DNA of 17,324 nt from Methanobrevibacter sp. (GTDB lineage: Archaea; Methanobacteriota; Methanobacteria; Methanobacteriales; Methanobacteriaceae): the NCBI GenBank assembly GCA_016291275.1, contig JAEEWY010000009.1:1-17324 (forward strand), read 5' to 3'. Under the pieces are notes generated by a model. The model saw only the letters and a program-made list of their open reading frames with translations. It was not told the origin of the DNA and did not search any database. Of the stretch, positions 6,799-13,414 are shown piece after piece. The position numbers were made by a program, and so were the translations under genes. Every line of letters starts with the position of its first letter. Position 1 is the first letter of the stretch.

Positions 6799-7295
6799 AA
6801 CTTTTTTTTAAATCCGTTACTATTTTAAATCTTTCTATTTATTTCCTCTCTTTTTTTTAAAAAATTTCTCTTTTTCTTTTCAATAAATCAATAATAAAAT
6901 AAAAATTTGAAAACATTTATAAATAACTTTATTATAATATAGTATTGACAGAAATATCAATAAAATACATATTACCAAATAACAGAATGTTTGGTTTATT
7001 TTTTAAAATTAATTTGAATTTGTTTAAACGTAAATTATGGCTGAAATTTTATTTATTCTTTTTATAAGGTCGTAATTTAGAAGATAAGATGAAAATAAGA
7101 TGAAATGAGTTAAATAATGCATAATCTTTAAATTTAAAAATAAATTTAAAAAGTATTTAGTTTATTTATTATTTGATAAAGTTATTATGCTGTTATTATT
7201 TTAGATAAATTGGATTGATTTTAAATAAAATATGTAATTTATTAAGTAATTTGTTTGTGAAATTAAAAATTCTAGAAAAAAATAGGTGATATTAA
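6799..7295 (+). promoter_or_regulatory. 497-nt gap between rnp2 and psmA: terminator, promoters, tandem repeat
   Basis: No supportable ORF or tRNA was seen. T-runs at 6802-6870 should end the rnp2 transcript. A TATA-like TTTATAAATA lies at 6917-6926. A hairpin ACCAAA/TTTGGT (6974-6979 with 6990-6995) is followed by a T-tract, so a transcript from that promoter might stop early. A second TATA-like CTTTAAATTTAAA lies at 7126-7138, 20 bp after the 11-bp tandem repeat at 7084-7105. Just before the gene are the palindrome TTCTAGAA (7270-7277) and the Shine-Dalgarno AGGTGAT. Which promoter drives psmA is not decided by the sequence. Confidence 0.45.
7084..7105 (+). repeat. Perfect 11-bp tandem repeat upstream of a psmA promoter
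   Basis: ATAAGATGAAA occurs twice without gap (7084-7094 and 7095-7105), a spacing of one helical turn, 20 bp upstream of a TATA-like box. It may be a binding site for a regulator of the proteasome gene (inference). Confidence 0.55.
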
Positions 7296-8189
7296 ATGCA
7301 ACCTTTACAACAACAAAATGCTGGCTATGACAGAGCAATTACTGTATTTAGCCCAGATGGAAGACTTTTCCAAGTAGAATATGCAAGAGAAGCTGTAAAA
7401 AGAGGAACCACCTCTTTAGGTCTTAAATCCAAAGAAGGTGTAGTTCTCATTGTAGATAAAAGAACTGTAAGCAGATTAGTAGAAGCAAAATCTATTGAAA
7501 AAATATTCCAAATCGACAATCATATCGGTGCTGCTACCTCTGGTCTTGTAGCTGATGCAAGAGCATTGATTGAAAGAGCACGTATTGAATCTCAAATTAA
7601 CAGAATTACCTATAATGAACCAATTCTTGTTGGAGGTTTAGCTAAAAAAATCTGTGACATGAAACAAATGTACACTCAAAATGGTGGTGTAAGACCTTTC
7701 GGTTCAGCACTCATCATTGGTGGAGTGAATGGTGAAGAAGTAAAATTATTCGAAACAGACCCAAGTGGAGCTTTAATCGAATACAAAGCAACTGCTATCG
7801 GATCTGGTGTACAAGCAGCTATGGATGTCTTTGAAGAAAGATATGAAGACGACATTAGCTTAGAAGATGCAATTAGCTTAGGTTTAGATGCACTTTACGA
7901 AGCTACTGAAGGAAGAACCACTGCTCAAAGCGTTGAAATAGCTGTCATTGAAGTAGATACTCAAAGCTACAGAAAGTTATCTGACGATGAAGTATCTGAG
8001 TATGTCGAAGCTCTTCTTGAGAGAAATGCTGAAGAAGAGGAAGAAGAATCCGAGGAAGAGGCTGAAGAAGTAGTCGATGAAAAAGCAGATGAAACTGCTG
8101 AAGCTGAAGCTTCCGAAGAGACTTCTGAAGATGTAGTAGATGAAAATGTTACTGAAGAAAGCGTTGGTGAAAAAGATTCTGAAGAGTAA
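7296..8189 (+). CDS. psmA: Proteasome subunit alpha
   Basis: This subunit forms the outer rings of the 20S proteasome and gates entry to the proteolytic chamber. The N-terminal gate motif is clear: YDRAITVFSPDGRLFQVEYA at residues 11-30 with the YDR triplet at 11-13. SIEKI around residue 69 holds the lysine expected to bind the HbYX tail of activating ATPases such as PAN. TSGLVADAR, YTQNGGVRPFG and EYKATAIGSG are further family blocks. Archaeal alpha subunits usually have about 235-255 residues; this one has 297 because of an acidic tail from about residue 245, made mostly of Glu, Asp, Ala, Ser and Val. The tail would sit outside the core domain; its role is unknown. AGGTGAT precedes the ATG by 6 nt. 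Downstream lies a hairpin-rich region rather than the next gene. Confidence 0.97.
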   Translation: MQPLQQQNAGYDRAITVFSPDGRLFQVEYAREAVKRGTTSLGLKSKEGVVLIVDKRTVSRLVEAKSIEKIFQIDNHIGAATSGLVADARALIERARIESQINRITYNEPILVGGLAKKICDMKQMYTQNGGVRPFGSALIIGGVNGEEVKLFETDPSGALIEYKATAIGSGVQAAMDVFEERYEDDISLEDAISLGLDALYEATEGRTTAQSVEIAVIEVDTQSYRKLSDDEVSEYVEALLERNAEEEEEESEEEAEEVVDEKADETAEAEASEETSEDVVDENVTEESVGEKDSEE

Positions 8190-8325
8190 GGCTTTAAGGG
8201 AAACTGCAAAGTTTGGCGTAAAGCTAGTTCTTACAGAAAAATTCTTAAGCGAACATAAACATTTAAGGATGATTATTAAGTACATCTAAAATCTTAGATG
8301 ATATGGGGTTATCCCACATCTTTCT
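8190..8325 (+). ncRNA. Candidate structured RNA between psmA and SBDS gene
   Basis: Four consecutive hairpins start 2 nt after the psmA stop. H1 (8191-8224): GCTTTA/TAAAGC closes a symmetric 4x4 internal loop (AGGG with GGCG) and an AAACT/AGTTT stem capped by a GCAA tetraloop of the GNRA class. H2 (8227-8254): GTTCTTA with TAAG-AAC and a 2-nt bulge. H3 (8283-8300): CATCTAA/TTAGATG, 4-nt loop. H4 (8300-8320): GATATGGG with CCCACATC, one mismatch, 5-nt loop. A terminator hairpin follows at 8357. The segment is visibly less AT-rich than other gaps. It may be the 3' UTR of psmA or a processed RNA; no known family was recognised. Confidence 0.4.
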
Positions 8326-8356
8326 CAACATTCTTAAATTTTTATATTTTAATTCT

Positions 8357-8398
8357 TGAGTTCATTCTGAACTCATTTTCATTTTTACATTTTTATTA
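8357..8398 (+). terminator. Hairpin terminator between psmA and SBDS gene
   Basis: A perfect 8-bp stem TGAGTTCA/TGAACTCA (8357-8364 with 8368-8375) with a TTC loop is followed by TTTTCATTTTTACATTTTTATT. It would end the psmA transcript and any RNA in the 8190-8325 segment. Confidence 0.7.
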
Positions 8399-8399
8399 A

Positions 8400-8411
8400 T
8401 GTATATAAATT
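8400..8411 (+). promoter_or_regulatory. Putative promoter of the SBDS gene
   Basis: TATA-like GTATATAAATT lies directly after the terminator T-tract, 67 nt before the ATG. Transcription would start near 8432, leaving a leader of about 45 nt with the Shine-Dalgarno GGTGAG at 8467-8472. Confidence 0.45.
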
Positions 8412-8477
8412 ACATTTTTTATTTTTTTTAAAATGTATAAAAGCAATATCAAATTAATTGGTTTTTGGTGAGTAAGC

Positions 8478-9182
8478 ATGGTAAATGTAGATGATGCTAT
8501 TATTGCAAGATTAGAATCTTTTGGAGAAAAATTTGAAATTTTAGTTGATCCTGATTTAGCTGCAGACTTTAGAAATCCAGATAATGAAAAAGAAATTGAA
8601 ATTGAAGACATATTGGCTGTTGAAGAAATATTCAAGGATTCCAAAAAAGGAGACAAGGCTTCTGAGGAAGCTATGGAAAAGGTATTTGGAACAACTGATG
8701 TTTTGGAAGTGGCTAGTCAAATTCTTCTAAAAGGGCATGTTCAATTAACTGCTGAGCAAAGAAGACAGATGCAAGAGGACAAGAGAAAACAGGTTATTGC
8801 TAAAATAGCTAGAGAAGGTATTAACCCTCAAAACGGTCTTCCACACCCTGCAATGAGAATTGAAAATGCTATGAACGAAGCTAAAGTTAAAGTCGATGCA
8901 TTTAAATCTGTTGATGAACAGGTTCAAATAGCTTTAAAAGCAATTAAAGTTTTAATCCCAATTAAATTTGAGAAAGTTAAAATGGCTGTTAGATTACCAA
9001 GCACAGCAGCTGGTCAAGCTTATTCTGCAATTCGCCCATTTGGAAAAATTGTAAATGAAGAATGGCAACAAGATGGTTCTTGGATTGGAATTGTAGAAAT
9101 GCCTGGTGGTCTTCAAGATGATTTTAATCATAAAATGGCTTCTATCTCAGGAGGAGAAGCTGAAACTAAATTAATAAATTAG
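8478..9182 (+). CDS. sbds: SBDS family ribosome maturation protein
   Basis: This is the archaeal homologue of human SBDS and yeast Sdo1, which in eukaryotes helps remove eIF6 from the 60S subunit; a similar role with aIF6 is inferred for archaea. The 234 residues match the family (about 230-240). Three domains are expected: an N-terminal FYSH domain (about 1-85, with the marker FEILVDPDLAADFR), a three-helix middle domain (about 90-160, with LTAEQRRQM and GINPQNGLPHPAMRIENAM) and a C-terminal ferredoxin-like domain (about 165-234, with MAVRLPSTAAGQAYSAI and GSWIGIVEMPGG). The gene sits between psmA and rrp4, its usual place in archaea. It begins with ATG behind GGTGAG. Its 127-141-nt distance to rrp4 has no obvious terminator, so rrp4 may be co-transcribed. 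Confidence 0.97.
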   Translation: MVNVDDAIIARLESFGEKFEILVDPDLAADFRNPDNEKEIEIEDILAVEEIFKDSKKGDKASEEAMEKVFGTTDVLEVASQILLKGHVQLTAEQRRQMQEDKRKQVIAKIAREGINPQNGLPHPAMRIENAMNEAKVKVDAFKSVDEQVQIALKAIKVLIPIKFEKVKMAVRLPSTAAGQAYSAIRPFGKIVNEEWQQDGSWIGIVEMPGGLQDDFNHKMASISGGEAETKLIN

Positions 9183-9323
9183 CTATATGAATGATCTATT
9201 GGCAATAAATGGCTAATGGATTTTAATTTGATTAGATAATAAGAGACTAATCGGATTAACCTTATAGGTGTTTTAATTTAGGTGTGTAGTTGAATTTAAT
9301 ATACTCTTATGGGAAGTATATGT

Positions 9324-10673
9324 ATGATATATGTGAATGAAAAAGATTTAGTTGTTCCTGGAGAATTATTAGCAGAGGATGATTATTATCCAGGAAGAGG
9401 AACCTTTGAAGATGATGGAAAAATTTGTTCCAAACTCTTAGGTTTAGTTTCTTTAAGGAATAAGAAAATTAGTGTAATTCCTTTGAAAAGCAAATATCTT
9501 CCTAAAAAAGGAGATGTGGTTATTGGTAAAATCGATGATGTCAGATTTTCCATGTGGGGAGTAGACATTAACTCACCATACTCTGGTATCTTACCTGCAT
9601 CTGAAGTATTCGGAAGAGAGAAAAAGGAATTAAGTAGAGTATTTGACATTGGAGATGTTCTTTTCTTAAGAATCGTCGATGTCGATGAAGTTAAAAAGGT
9701 TAAATTAGGTTTAAAAGGCCGTGGAATGGGCAAATTCAAAGGTGGAGTTATTGTAGATATCGCTCCTACCAAAGTGCCTCGTTTAATTGGTAAGAAAGGT
9801 TCCATGATCAACATGATCAAGGATAAAACCGGCTGTAAGATTGTAGTCGGTCAAAATGGTCTTGTTTGGGTAAAAGGTAATGAAGACATGGAACAAATCG
9901 TTAAAAACATTATCAAATTAATCGAAAGAGAAGCTCATACCTCTGGTTTAACTGATAGAATTAAAAACAAGCTTTGTTTACTTATTGACGGCGAATTACC
10001 TCCAGAAGAGGAAGAAGTCGAAGAAGTGGAACAAGAAGAAGAGGAAGAAGAGGATGCATTTGAAGAAGGTTTGAAAAAACCTGAACTTCAAGATTTCAGA
10101 GATGAAGTTGAAAAGGAATTAGCTGAAGAAGGATTCATTGATGAAGACTCAGAAGAAGACGAAGATGATGATGAGGATTCTGATGATGAGGAATTCGAAG
10201 AGGACTTGGAAGACTTCAATGATGAAACTGAAGATTATGAGGATATCGATGAAGAAGATTTGGATGATGAGGATTCTGAAGATGATGAAGACTTAGATGA
10301 TGATTCTGAAGAAGACATCGAAGAATTTGAAGACGATATCTCTGATGAAGAATTGGAAGATGTAATCTCTGAAGCTATTTCTGAAGATGAAGATGAAATT
10401 GTTGAAGAATCTGAAGATGAAGAAGACGTTGAAGAAGATTCAGAAGAAAGTCCAGAAGAGGAAGCTGTTGAAGAATCTGAAGAAGAAAATGAAGATGATT
10501 CTGATGATGATGAGGATGATTCAAAAGATGAAAAATCCAAAAAACCTAATTTCATGGACACTTATGAATACATCAATGAGCAAAAAAAGAATAATAAATC
10601 TTCTTTTGATTTAAGTCGTGCAGATAATTCTAAATCTCCTACTTTAAACATTTCACAAGGAAGAGGTATTTAA
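9324..10673 (+). CDS. rrp4: Exosome complex subunit Rrp4 with very long acidic tail
   Basis: This RNA-binding cap subunit of the archaeal exosome sits on the Rrp41-Rrp42 ring and feeds RNA to it. The start at ATG 9324 gives the usual MIYVNEKDLVVPGE; the in-frame ATG at 9309 would add five residues but lacks a Shine-Dalgarno, while GGGA at 9311-9314 serves 9324. Domains: N-terminal (about 1-55), S1 (about 63-132, with WGVDINSPYSGILPASEVFG) and KH (about 142-203, with the GKKG loop at 156-159 and AHTSGLTDR). Other Rrp4 proteins have roughly 230-310 residues; this has 449. Residues 226-405 are about two-thirds Asp and Glu (117 of 180 by hand count), followed by a polar, partly basic end of about 46 residues. 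The core call is firm; the role of the tail is unknown. Confidence 0.96.
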   Translation: MIYVNEKDLVVPGELLAEDDYYPGRGTFEDDGKICSKLLGLVSLRNKKISVIPLKSKYLPKKGDVVIGKIDDVRFSMWGVDINSPYSGILPASEVFGREKKELSRVFDIGDVLFLRIVDVDEVKKVKLGLKGRGMGKFKGGVIVDIAPTKVPRLIGKKGSMINMIKDKTGCKIVVGQNGLVWVKGNEDMEQIVKNIIKLIEREAHTSGLTDRIKNKLCLLIDGELPPEEEEVEEVEQEEEEEEDAFEEGLKKPELQDFRDEVEKELAEEGFIDEDSEEDEDDDEDSDDEEFEEDLEDFNDETEDYEDIDEEDLDDEDSEDDEDLDDDSEEDIEEFEDDISDEELEDVISEAISEDEDEIVEESEDEEDVEEDSEESPEEEAVEESEEENEDDSDDDEDDSKDEKSKKPNFMDTYEYINEQKKNNKSSFDLSRADNSKSPTLNISQGRGI

Positions 10674-10728
10674 GCTGTTGAATTAAAAATTTAATAATTA
10701 TTGTTAATTATGAATGTGATTTTAAGAG

Positions 10729-11439
10729 GTGTTTTTTATTATCTCAAATGACAAAGAATTAAGAGCTGACGGCAGAGCTTACAATGAGCTCCGTCCAATT
10801 AAAATTGAAGCTGGAGTCTTGAAAAGAGCAGATGGTTCTGCTTACTTGGAAGTTGGTGGAAATAAAATTTTAGCATCTGTATACGGCCCAAGAGAATCCT
10901 ATATCAGACGTTTATTAAAACCTAATACTGGTGTAATTAGAGTAAGATACAATATGGCTCCATTTTCAGTAGATGACCGTAAAAGACCTGGTCCAGATAG
11001 AAGATCAACTGAAATTTCCAAAATCGCTGCTGATGCACTCAGACCTGCTTTAATGTTGGAATCTTTCCCAAGATCAATGGTAGATGTTTCAATTGAAGTA
11101 ATTGAAGCTGAAGGAGGAACCCGTTGTGCAGGAATCACTGCAGCTGCTGTAGCTTTAGCTGATGCAGGTATTCCAATGAAAGATATTGTAGTTGGATGTG
11201 CTGCAGGTAAAGTAAATGACCAAATCGTTTTAGACTTATCTGAAAAAGAGGATAAGGAAGGACAAGCTGACGTTCCTATCGCTATCATGCCAAGAACCGG
11301 TGAAATTACTTTACTTCAAGCAGACGGTAACTTAACTGAAGAAGAATTTGAAGAAGCTTTGGACTTAGCTATGGAAGGATGTATGAAAATTAGCGAACTC
11401 CAACATGAAGCTTTAAAGAACAGGTATAGTTCTGAATAG
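10729..11439 (+). CDS. rrp41: Exosome complex catalytic subunit Rrp41
   Basis: This RNase PH-type phosphorolytic 3'-5' exoribonuclease forms the hexameric ring with Rrp42 and carries the active sites. Family blocks: LRADGRAYNELRPIKIEAGV near the N-terminus, VYGPRES, RRSTEISKI, GGTRCAGI (phosphate-binding loop) and EGQADVPIAIM with the expected catalytic Asp. The frame opens only at 10726. The given start is the sole ordinary start codon, GTG at 10729, but this GTG is itself part of the Shine-Dalgarno GAGGTG (10726-10731). ATT at 10738 stands 6 nt behind that motif, gives the N-terminus MISNDKELRADG (233 residues) and is the more likely true start. The stop is 11 nt before rrp42, so the two ring subunits are co-transcribed. 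Confidence 0.96.
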   Translation: MFFIISNDKELRADGRAYNELRPIKIEAGVLKRADGSAYLEVGGNKILASVYGPRESYIRRLLKPNTGVIRVRYNMAPFSVDDRKRPGPDRRSTEISKIAADALRPALMLESFPRSMVDVSIEVIEAEGGTRCAGITAAAVALADAGIPMKDIVVGCAAGKVNDQIVLDLSEKEDKEGQADVPIAIMPRTGEITLLQADGNLTEEEFEEALDLAMEGCMKISELQHEALKNRYSSE

Positions 11440-11450
11440 GTTGTGAAAAT

Positions 11451-12242
11451 ATGGATATTGTACCAGAAATTACTAGAAAAAGTATTACAAGACTTATAAA
11501 TGATGGTAAAAGAGCTGATGGAAGAGCTTTTGATGAAAGAAGAGATATTTTCATTGAACCTAATGTGATTGAAAAGGCAGAAGGTTCTGCAAGAGTTAAA
11601 TTAGGTGACACTCAAGTTATTGTTGGTGTAAAGCCAACTATTGGTGAACCATTCGGTGACACTCCTAATTTAGGTGTCTTAATGACCAATTGTGAACTAT
11701 TGCCAATGGCTGCTCCTGGATTTGAACCAGGTCCACCTAGCCCTGAATCCATTGAACTTGCACGTGTAGTAGACCGTGGAATTCGTGAAAGTGAATTAGT
11801 GGACTTGGAAAAGCTTTGTATTGAAGAAGGCAAAAAAGTTTGGATGCTTTTCATTGACTTGCACGTTATTGATTACGATGGAAACTTATTTGATGCATCT
11901 AACCTTGCTGTAATGGCAGCTTTAATGAACACTAAATTGCCAGTTGCTGAATACATTGACGATGAAGTTGTATTGTCTGAAGATGAAACCATGGATTTAC
12001 CAATCAGAGACAAATTAGCTTTATCCACCTTTGTAAAAATCGGCAATGGATTGATTTTAGATCCTTCTTTAGAAGAGGAAGAAATCTTGGATGCTAGAAT
12101 AACCATTGGTGTAACTGATGAAGGAAACCATGTCTGTTCTATGCAAAAAGGTGGAGAAGCACCTTTAACCAGAGATGAAATCCTTGATGCTGTTCACATG
12201 GCATTTACCACTAAAGACGATTTATTAAGTTATTTAGACTAG
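11451..12242 (+). CDS. rrp42: Exosome complex subunit Rrp42
   Basis: This RNase PH-fold partner of Rrp41 is not itself catalytic in characterised archaeal exosomes but is needed for ring formation and RNA binding. The 263 residues are typical. Markers are DIVPEITRKSITRLINDGKR at the N-terminus, KRADGRAFDERRDI, IVGVKPTIGEPFGDTPNLGV, the central CELLPMAAPGFEPGPPSPES, VVDRGIRESE, and DLHVIDYDGNLFDASNLA. The ATG lies 11 nt after the rrp41 stop, with AGGTTGTGA overlapping that stop as a weak Shine-Dalgarno. T-rich sequence follows the stop and appears to end this unit. Confidence 0.97.
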   Translation: MDIVPEITRKSITRLINDGKRADGRAFDERRDIFIEPNVIEKAEGSARVKLGDTQVIVGVKPTIGEPFGDTPNLGVLMTNCELLPMAAPGFEPGPPSPESIELARVVDRGIRESELVDLEKLCIEEGKKVWMLFIDLHVIDYDGNLFDASNLAVMAALMNTKLPVAEYIDDEVVLSEDETMDLPIRDKLALSTFVKIGNGLILDPSLEEEEILDARITIGVTDEGNHVCSMQKGGEAPLTRDEILDAVHMAFTTKDDLLSYLD

Positions 12243-12504
12243 TTTGGAACTAATCCTTACTAGTTTTAATTATTTTTTATTTCTTCTAATTAATTTTTTA
12301 TTTTTTCAAATTAATTTTTTATTTCTTATAATTTATTTTCTAAATTTTATTTTTATTTTCAAAAATCCTTTGAATATAAATAATTATTGTAAAAAATGGT
12401 TTAATTCAATGTTAAATTGTAAAATTAAAGATTTATTTAAATCTAAAATAAAAAACAGCTATTTTTCTCAAATTAAAATATCTAAAAACCATTAACTTTA
12501 TATA
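12243..12504 (+). other. T-rich gap after rrp42, probable terminator region
   Basis: This segment is strongly T-rich on the + strand, with many T5-T6 runs and two perfect copies of a 16-bp unit AATTAATTTTTTATTT (12288-12303 and 12309-12324). Such T-tracts match archaeal intrinsic termination. A weak CTAGT/ACTAG stem flanks the stop codon. A Phe/Leu/Ile-rich open frame from a TTG at 12244 is judged a product of base composition, not a gene. Confidence 0.45.
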
Positions 12505-12514
12505 CTTTTAAATA
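12498..12514 (+). promoter_or_regulatory. Putative promoter of the L37Ae-rpoP unit
   Basis: Overlapping TATA-like boxes TTTATATAC and CTTTTAAATA at 12498-12514 predict a start of transcription near 12530-12540, about 250 nt before the L37Ae gene. Confidence 0.45.
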
Positions 12515-12534
12515 CTATATTATATTATTAGTTA

Positions 12535-12786
12535 AGTTTATAGCCTAATTGCTGTAATGGCTTTATAATTTTAACAATATTATCTTTATTTTAATTATCG
12601 TTTAGGTTATAATTAGTAAAGCAGATCTTTTTATTTAATCTTATAATTAAAGACAAGAGTATGTCTCATTATTTCATATTTATTGTTTATCATGTGATGG
12701 ATTAAATAATACTTTAAATTAAGCTTTGTAGGTGTTGAAGCTTAATAACTTATTTAATTAATTCAATTTTACTGGAGATATTTTAA
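12535..12786 (+). promoter_or_regulatory. Long, hairpin-rich leader of the L37Ae-rpoP mRNA
   Basis: This stretch has no supportable ORF. Three stable-looking stems are visible. The first (12542-12562) pairs AGCC-ATT with AATGGCT around a GCTGT loop, with a 2-nt bulge, near the predicted 5' end. The second (12584-12621) pairs CTTTAT and TAATTAT with ATAATTA and GTAAAG, 13 bp with a 2-nt bulge and a 10-nt loop. The third (12718-12746) pairs ATTAAGCTT with AAGCTTAAT, 9 bp and an 11-nt loop, 28 nt before the Shine-Dalgarno GGAGA at 12774-12778. Autogenous or ligand control is possible but not shown. Confidence 0.4.
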
Positions 12787-13056
12787 ATGGCAAGAACAAA
12801 AAAAGTAGGTATTACTGGCAGATTTGGTGCTAGATACGGAAGAAAAGCAAAAAGACAAGTTAAGAAAATCGAAGAAAACATGAAAAAGAAACATGTTTGC
12901 CCTAAATGTGACAGACCTTACGTAAAAAGAGTAAGCGCTGGAATTTGGGAATGTAAAAAATGTGGTACTGTCTTTACCGGTGGAGCATACGTACCTGAAA
13001 CTCCAATGGCAAAAGCTGCTACCCGTAACATTAAAAGAGTAGTTGGAGGAAACTAA
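12787..13056 (+). CDS. rpl37ae: 50S ribosomal protein L37Ae (eL43)
   Basis: This small zinc-binding protein of the large ribosomal subunit is found in archaea and eukaryotes. The 89 residues are typical. The basic N-terminus ARTKKVGITGRFGARYG is the family signature, and the zinc ribbon is formed by Cys38, Cys41, Cys56 and Cys59 in CPKC and CKKC. GGAGA stands 8 nt before the ATG. The gene has a long structured leader and its stop is directly followed by the rpoP start, so the two are translated from one mRNA. The 3' end of the gene holds the Shine-Dalgarno for rpoP. Confidence 0.97.
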   Translation: MARTKKVGITGRFGARYGRKAKRQVKKIEENMKKKHVCPKCDRPYVKRVSAGIWECKKCGTVFTGGAYVPETPMAKAATRNIKRVVGGN

Positions 13057-13188
13057 TTGTACAGATGTCCTGAATGTGGAACTGAAGTTGACCACAAAGG
13101 TTACATGGAAAATAAATGTCCTAAATGCAGATATAGGATTTTATTTAAAAAAGTTCCAGAAGTCAGAAAACTTGTAAAAGCAAGATAG
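13057..13188 (+). CDS. rpoP: DNA-directed RNA polymerase subunit P (Rpo12)
   Basis: This 43-residue protein is the smallest subunit of archaeal RNA polymerase and the counterpart of eukaryotic Rpb12. It is read from TTG at 13057, immediately after the L37Ae stop codon with no gap. GGAGGA at 13045-13050, within the L37Ae gene, is 6 nt upstream and supports this start. The protein begins (M)YRCPECGTEV and has the zinc ribbon Cys4, Cys7, Cys21, Cys24 (CPEC and CPKC), followed by the typical RYRILFKKVPEVRK. The arrangement L37Ae-RpoP is conserved in archaea. The gene is too short for common ORF length limits and has a non-ATG start, so it is easily overlooked. Confidence 0.95.
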   Translation: MYRCPECGTEVDHKGYMENKCPKCRYRILFKKVPEVRKLVKAR

Positions 13189-13310
13189 TTATTAAATAAT
13201 TTTTTATTTATAATTATTCTTTAATTATCTTTGATAACTATTTAGCTTATGGCAGTTGATTCTGCTTTCATTTTCTATTTTTATTAGCTATTTAGTTATT
13301 TTAGCTATTT

Positions 13311-13355
13311 GCTAATTTTAATGATGATATTAAAATTAGCCTTTTTATAATTTTT
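13311..13355 (+). terminator. Strong hairpin terminator after rpoP
   Basis: A perfect 12-bp stem GCTAATTTTAAT/ATTAAAATTAGC (13311-13322 with 13329-13340), with loop GATGAT, is followed by CTTTTTATAATTTTT. It separates the L37Ae-rpoP unit from the Brix gene. The region 13189-13310 before it is T-rich and holds no gene. Confidence 0.8.
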
Positions 13356-13414
13356 ACTAATTTTATGCATATCTATTTCTAATTCTTATTGAAATTATAA
13401 AAAAGAGGATTATC

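Noticed and set aside
6799..7295. tRNA or other known RNA gene in the large rnp2-psmA gap
   Set aside because: No T-loop GTTCAAATC-type motif or cloverleaf pairing was seen; only promoters, repeats and a short hairpin.
8191..8255. H/ACA guide RNA for the hairpins after psmA (an ACA follows H2)
   Set aside because: No kink-turn with tandem G-A pairs and no convincing pseudouridylation pocket; the ACA alone is not evidence.
10235..10561. 108-residue Ser-rich open frame on the - strand
   Set aside because: It is the antisense of the GAA/GAT-rich acidic tail of rrp4; the Ser-rich composition follows directly from that bias. A similar antisense frame over the psmA tail was rejected for the same reason.
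10710..10751. 13-codon open frame overlapping the rrp41 start (ATG 10710 to TGA 10751)
   Set aside because: It has no Shine-Dalgarno and covers the rrp41 ribosome site; probably chance, although a leader-peptide role cannot be fully excluded.
12244..12495. 83-residue open frame from a TTG, rich in Phe, Leu and Ile
   Set aside because: It is the translation of T-rich terminator-like sequence, contains two copies of a T-rich 16-bp repeat, has no Shine-Dalgarno and resembles no family.
13321..13328. C-box-like ATGATGA of a C/D guide RNA
   Set aside because: It lies in the loop of a perfect 12-bp terminator hairpin and has no matching D box at a proper distance.
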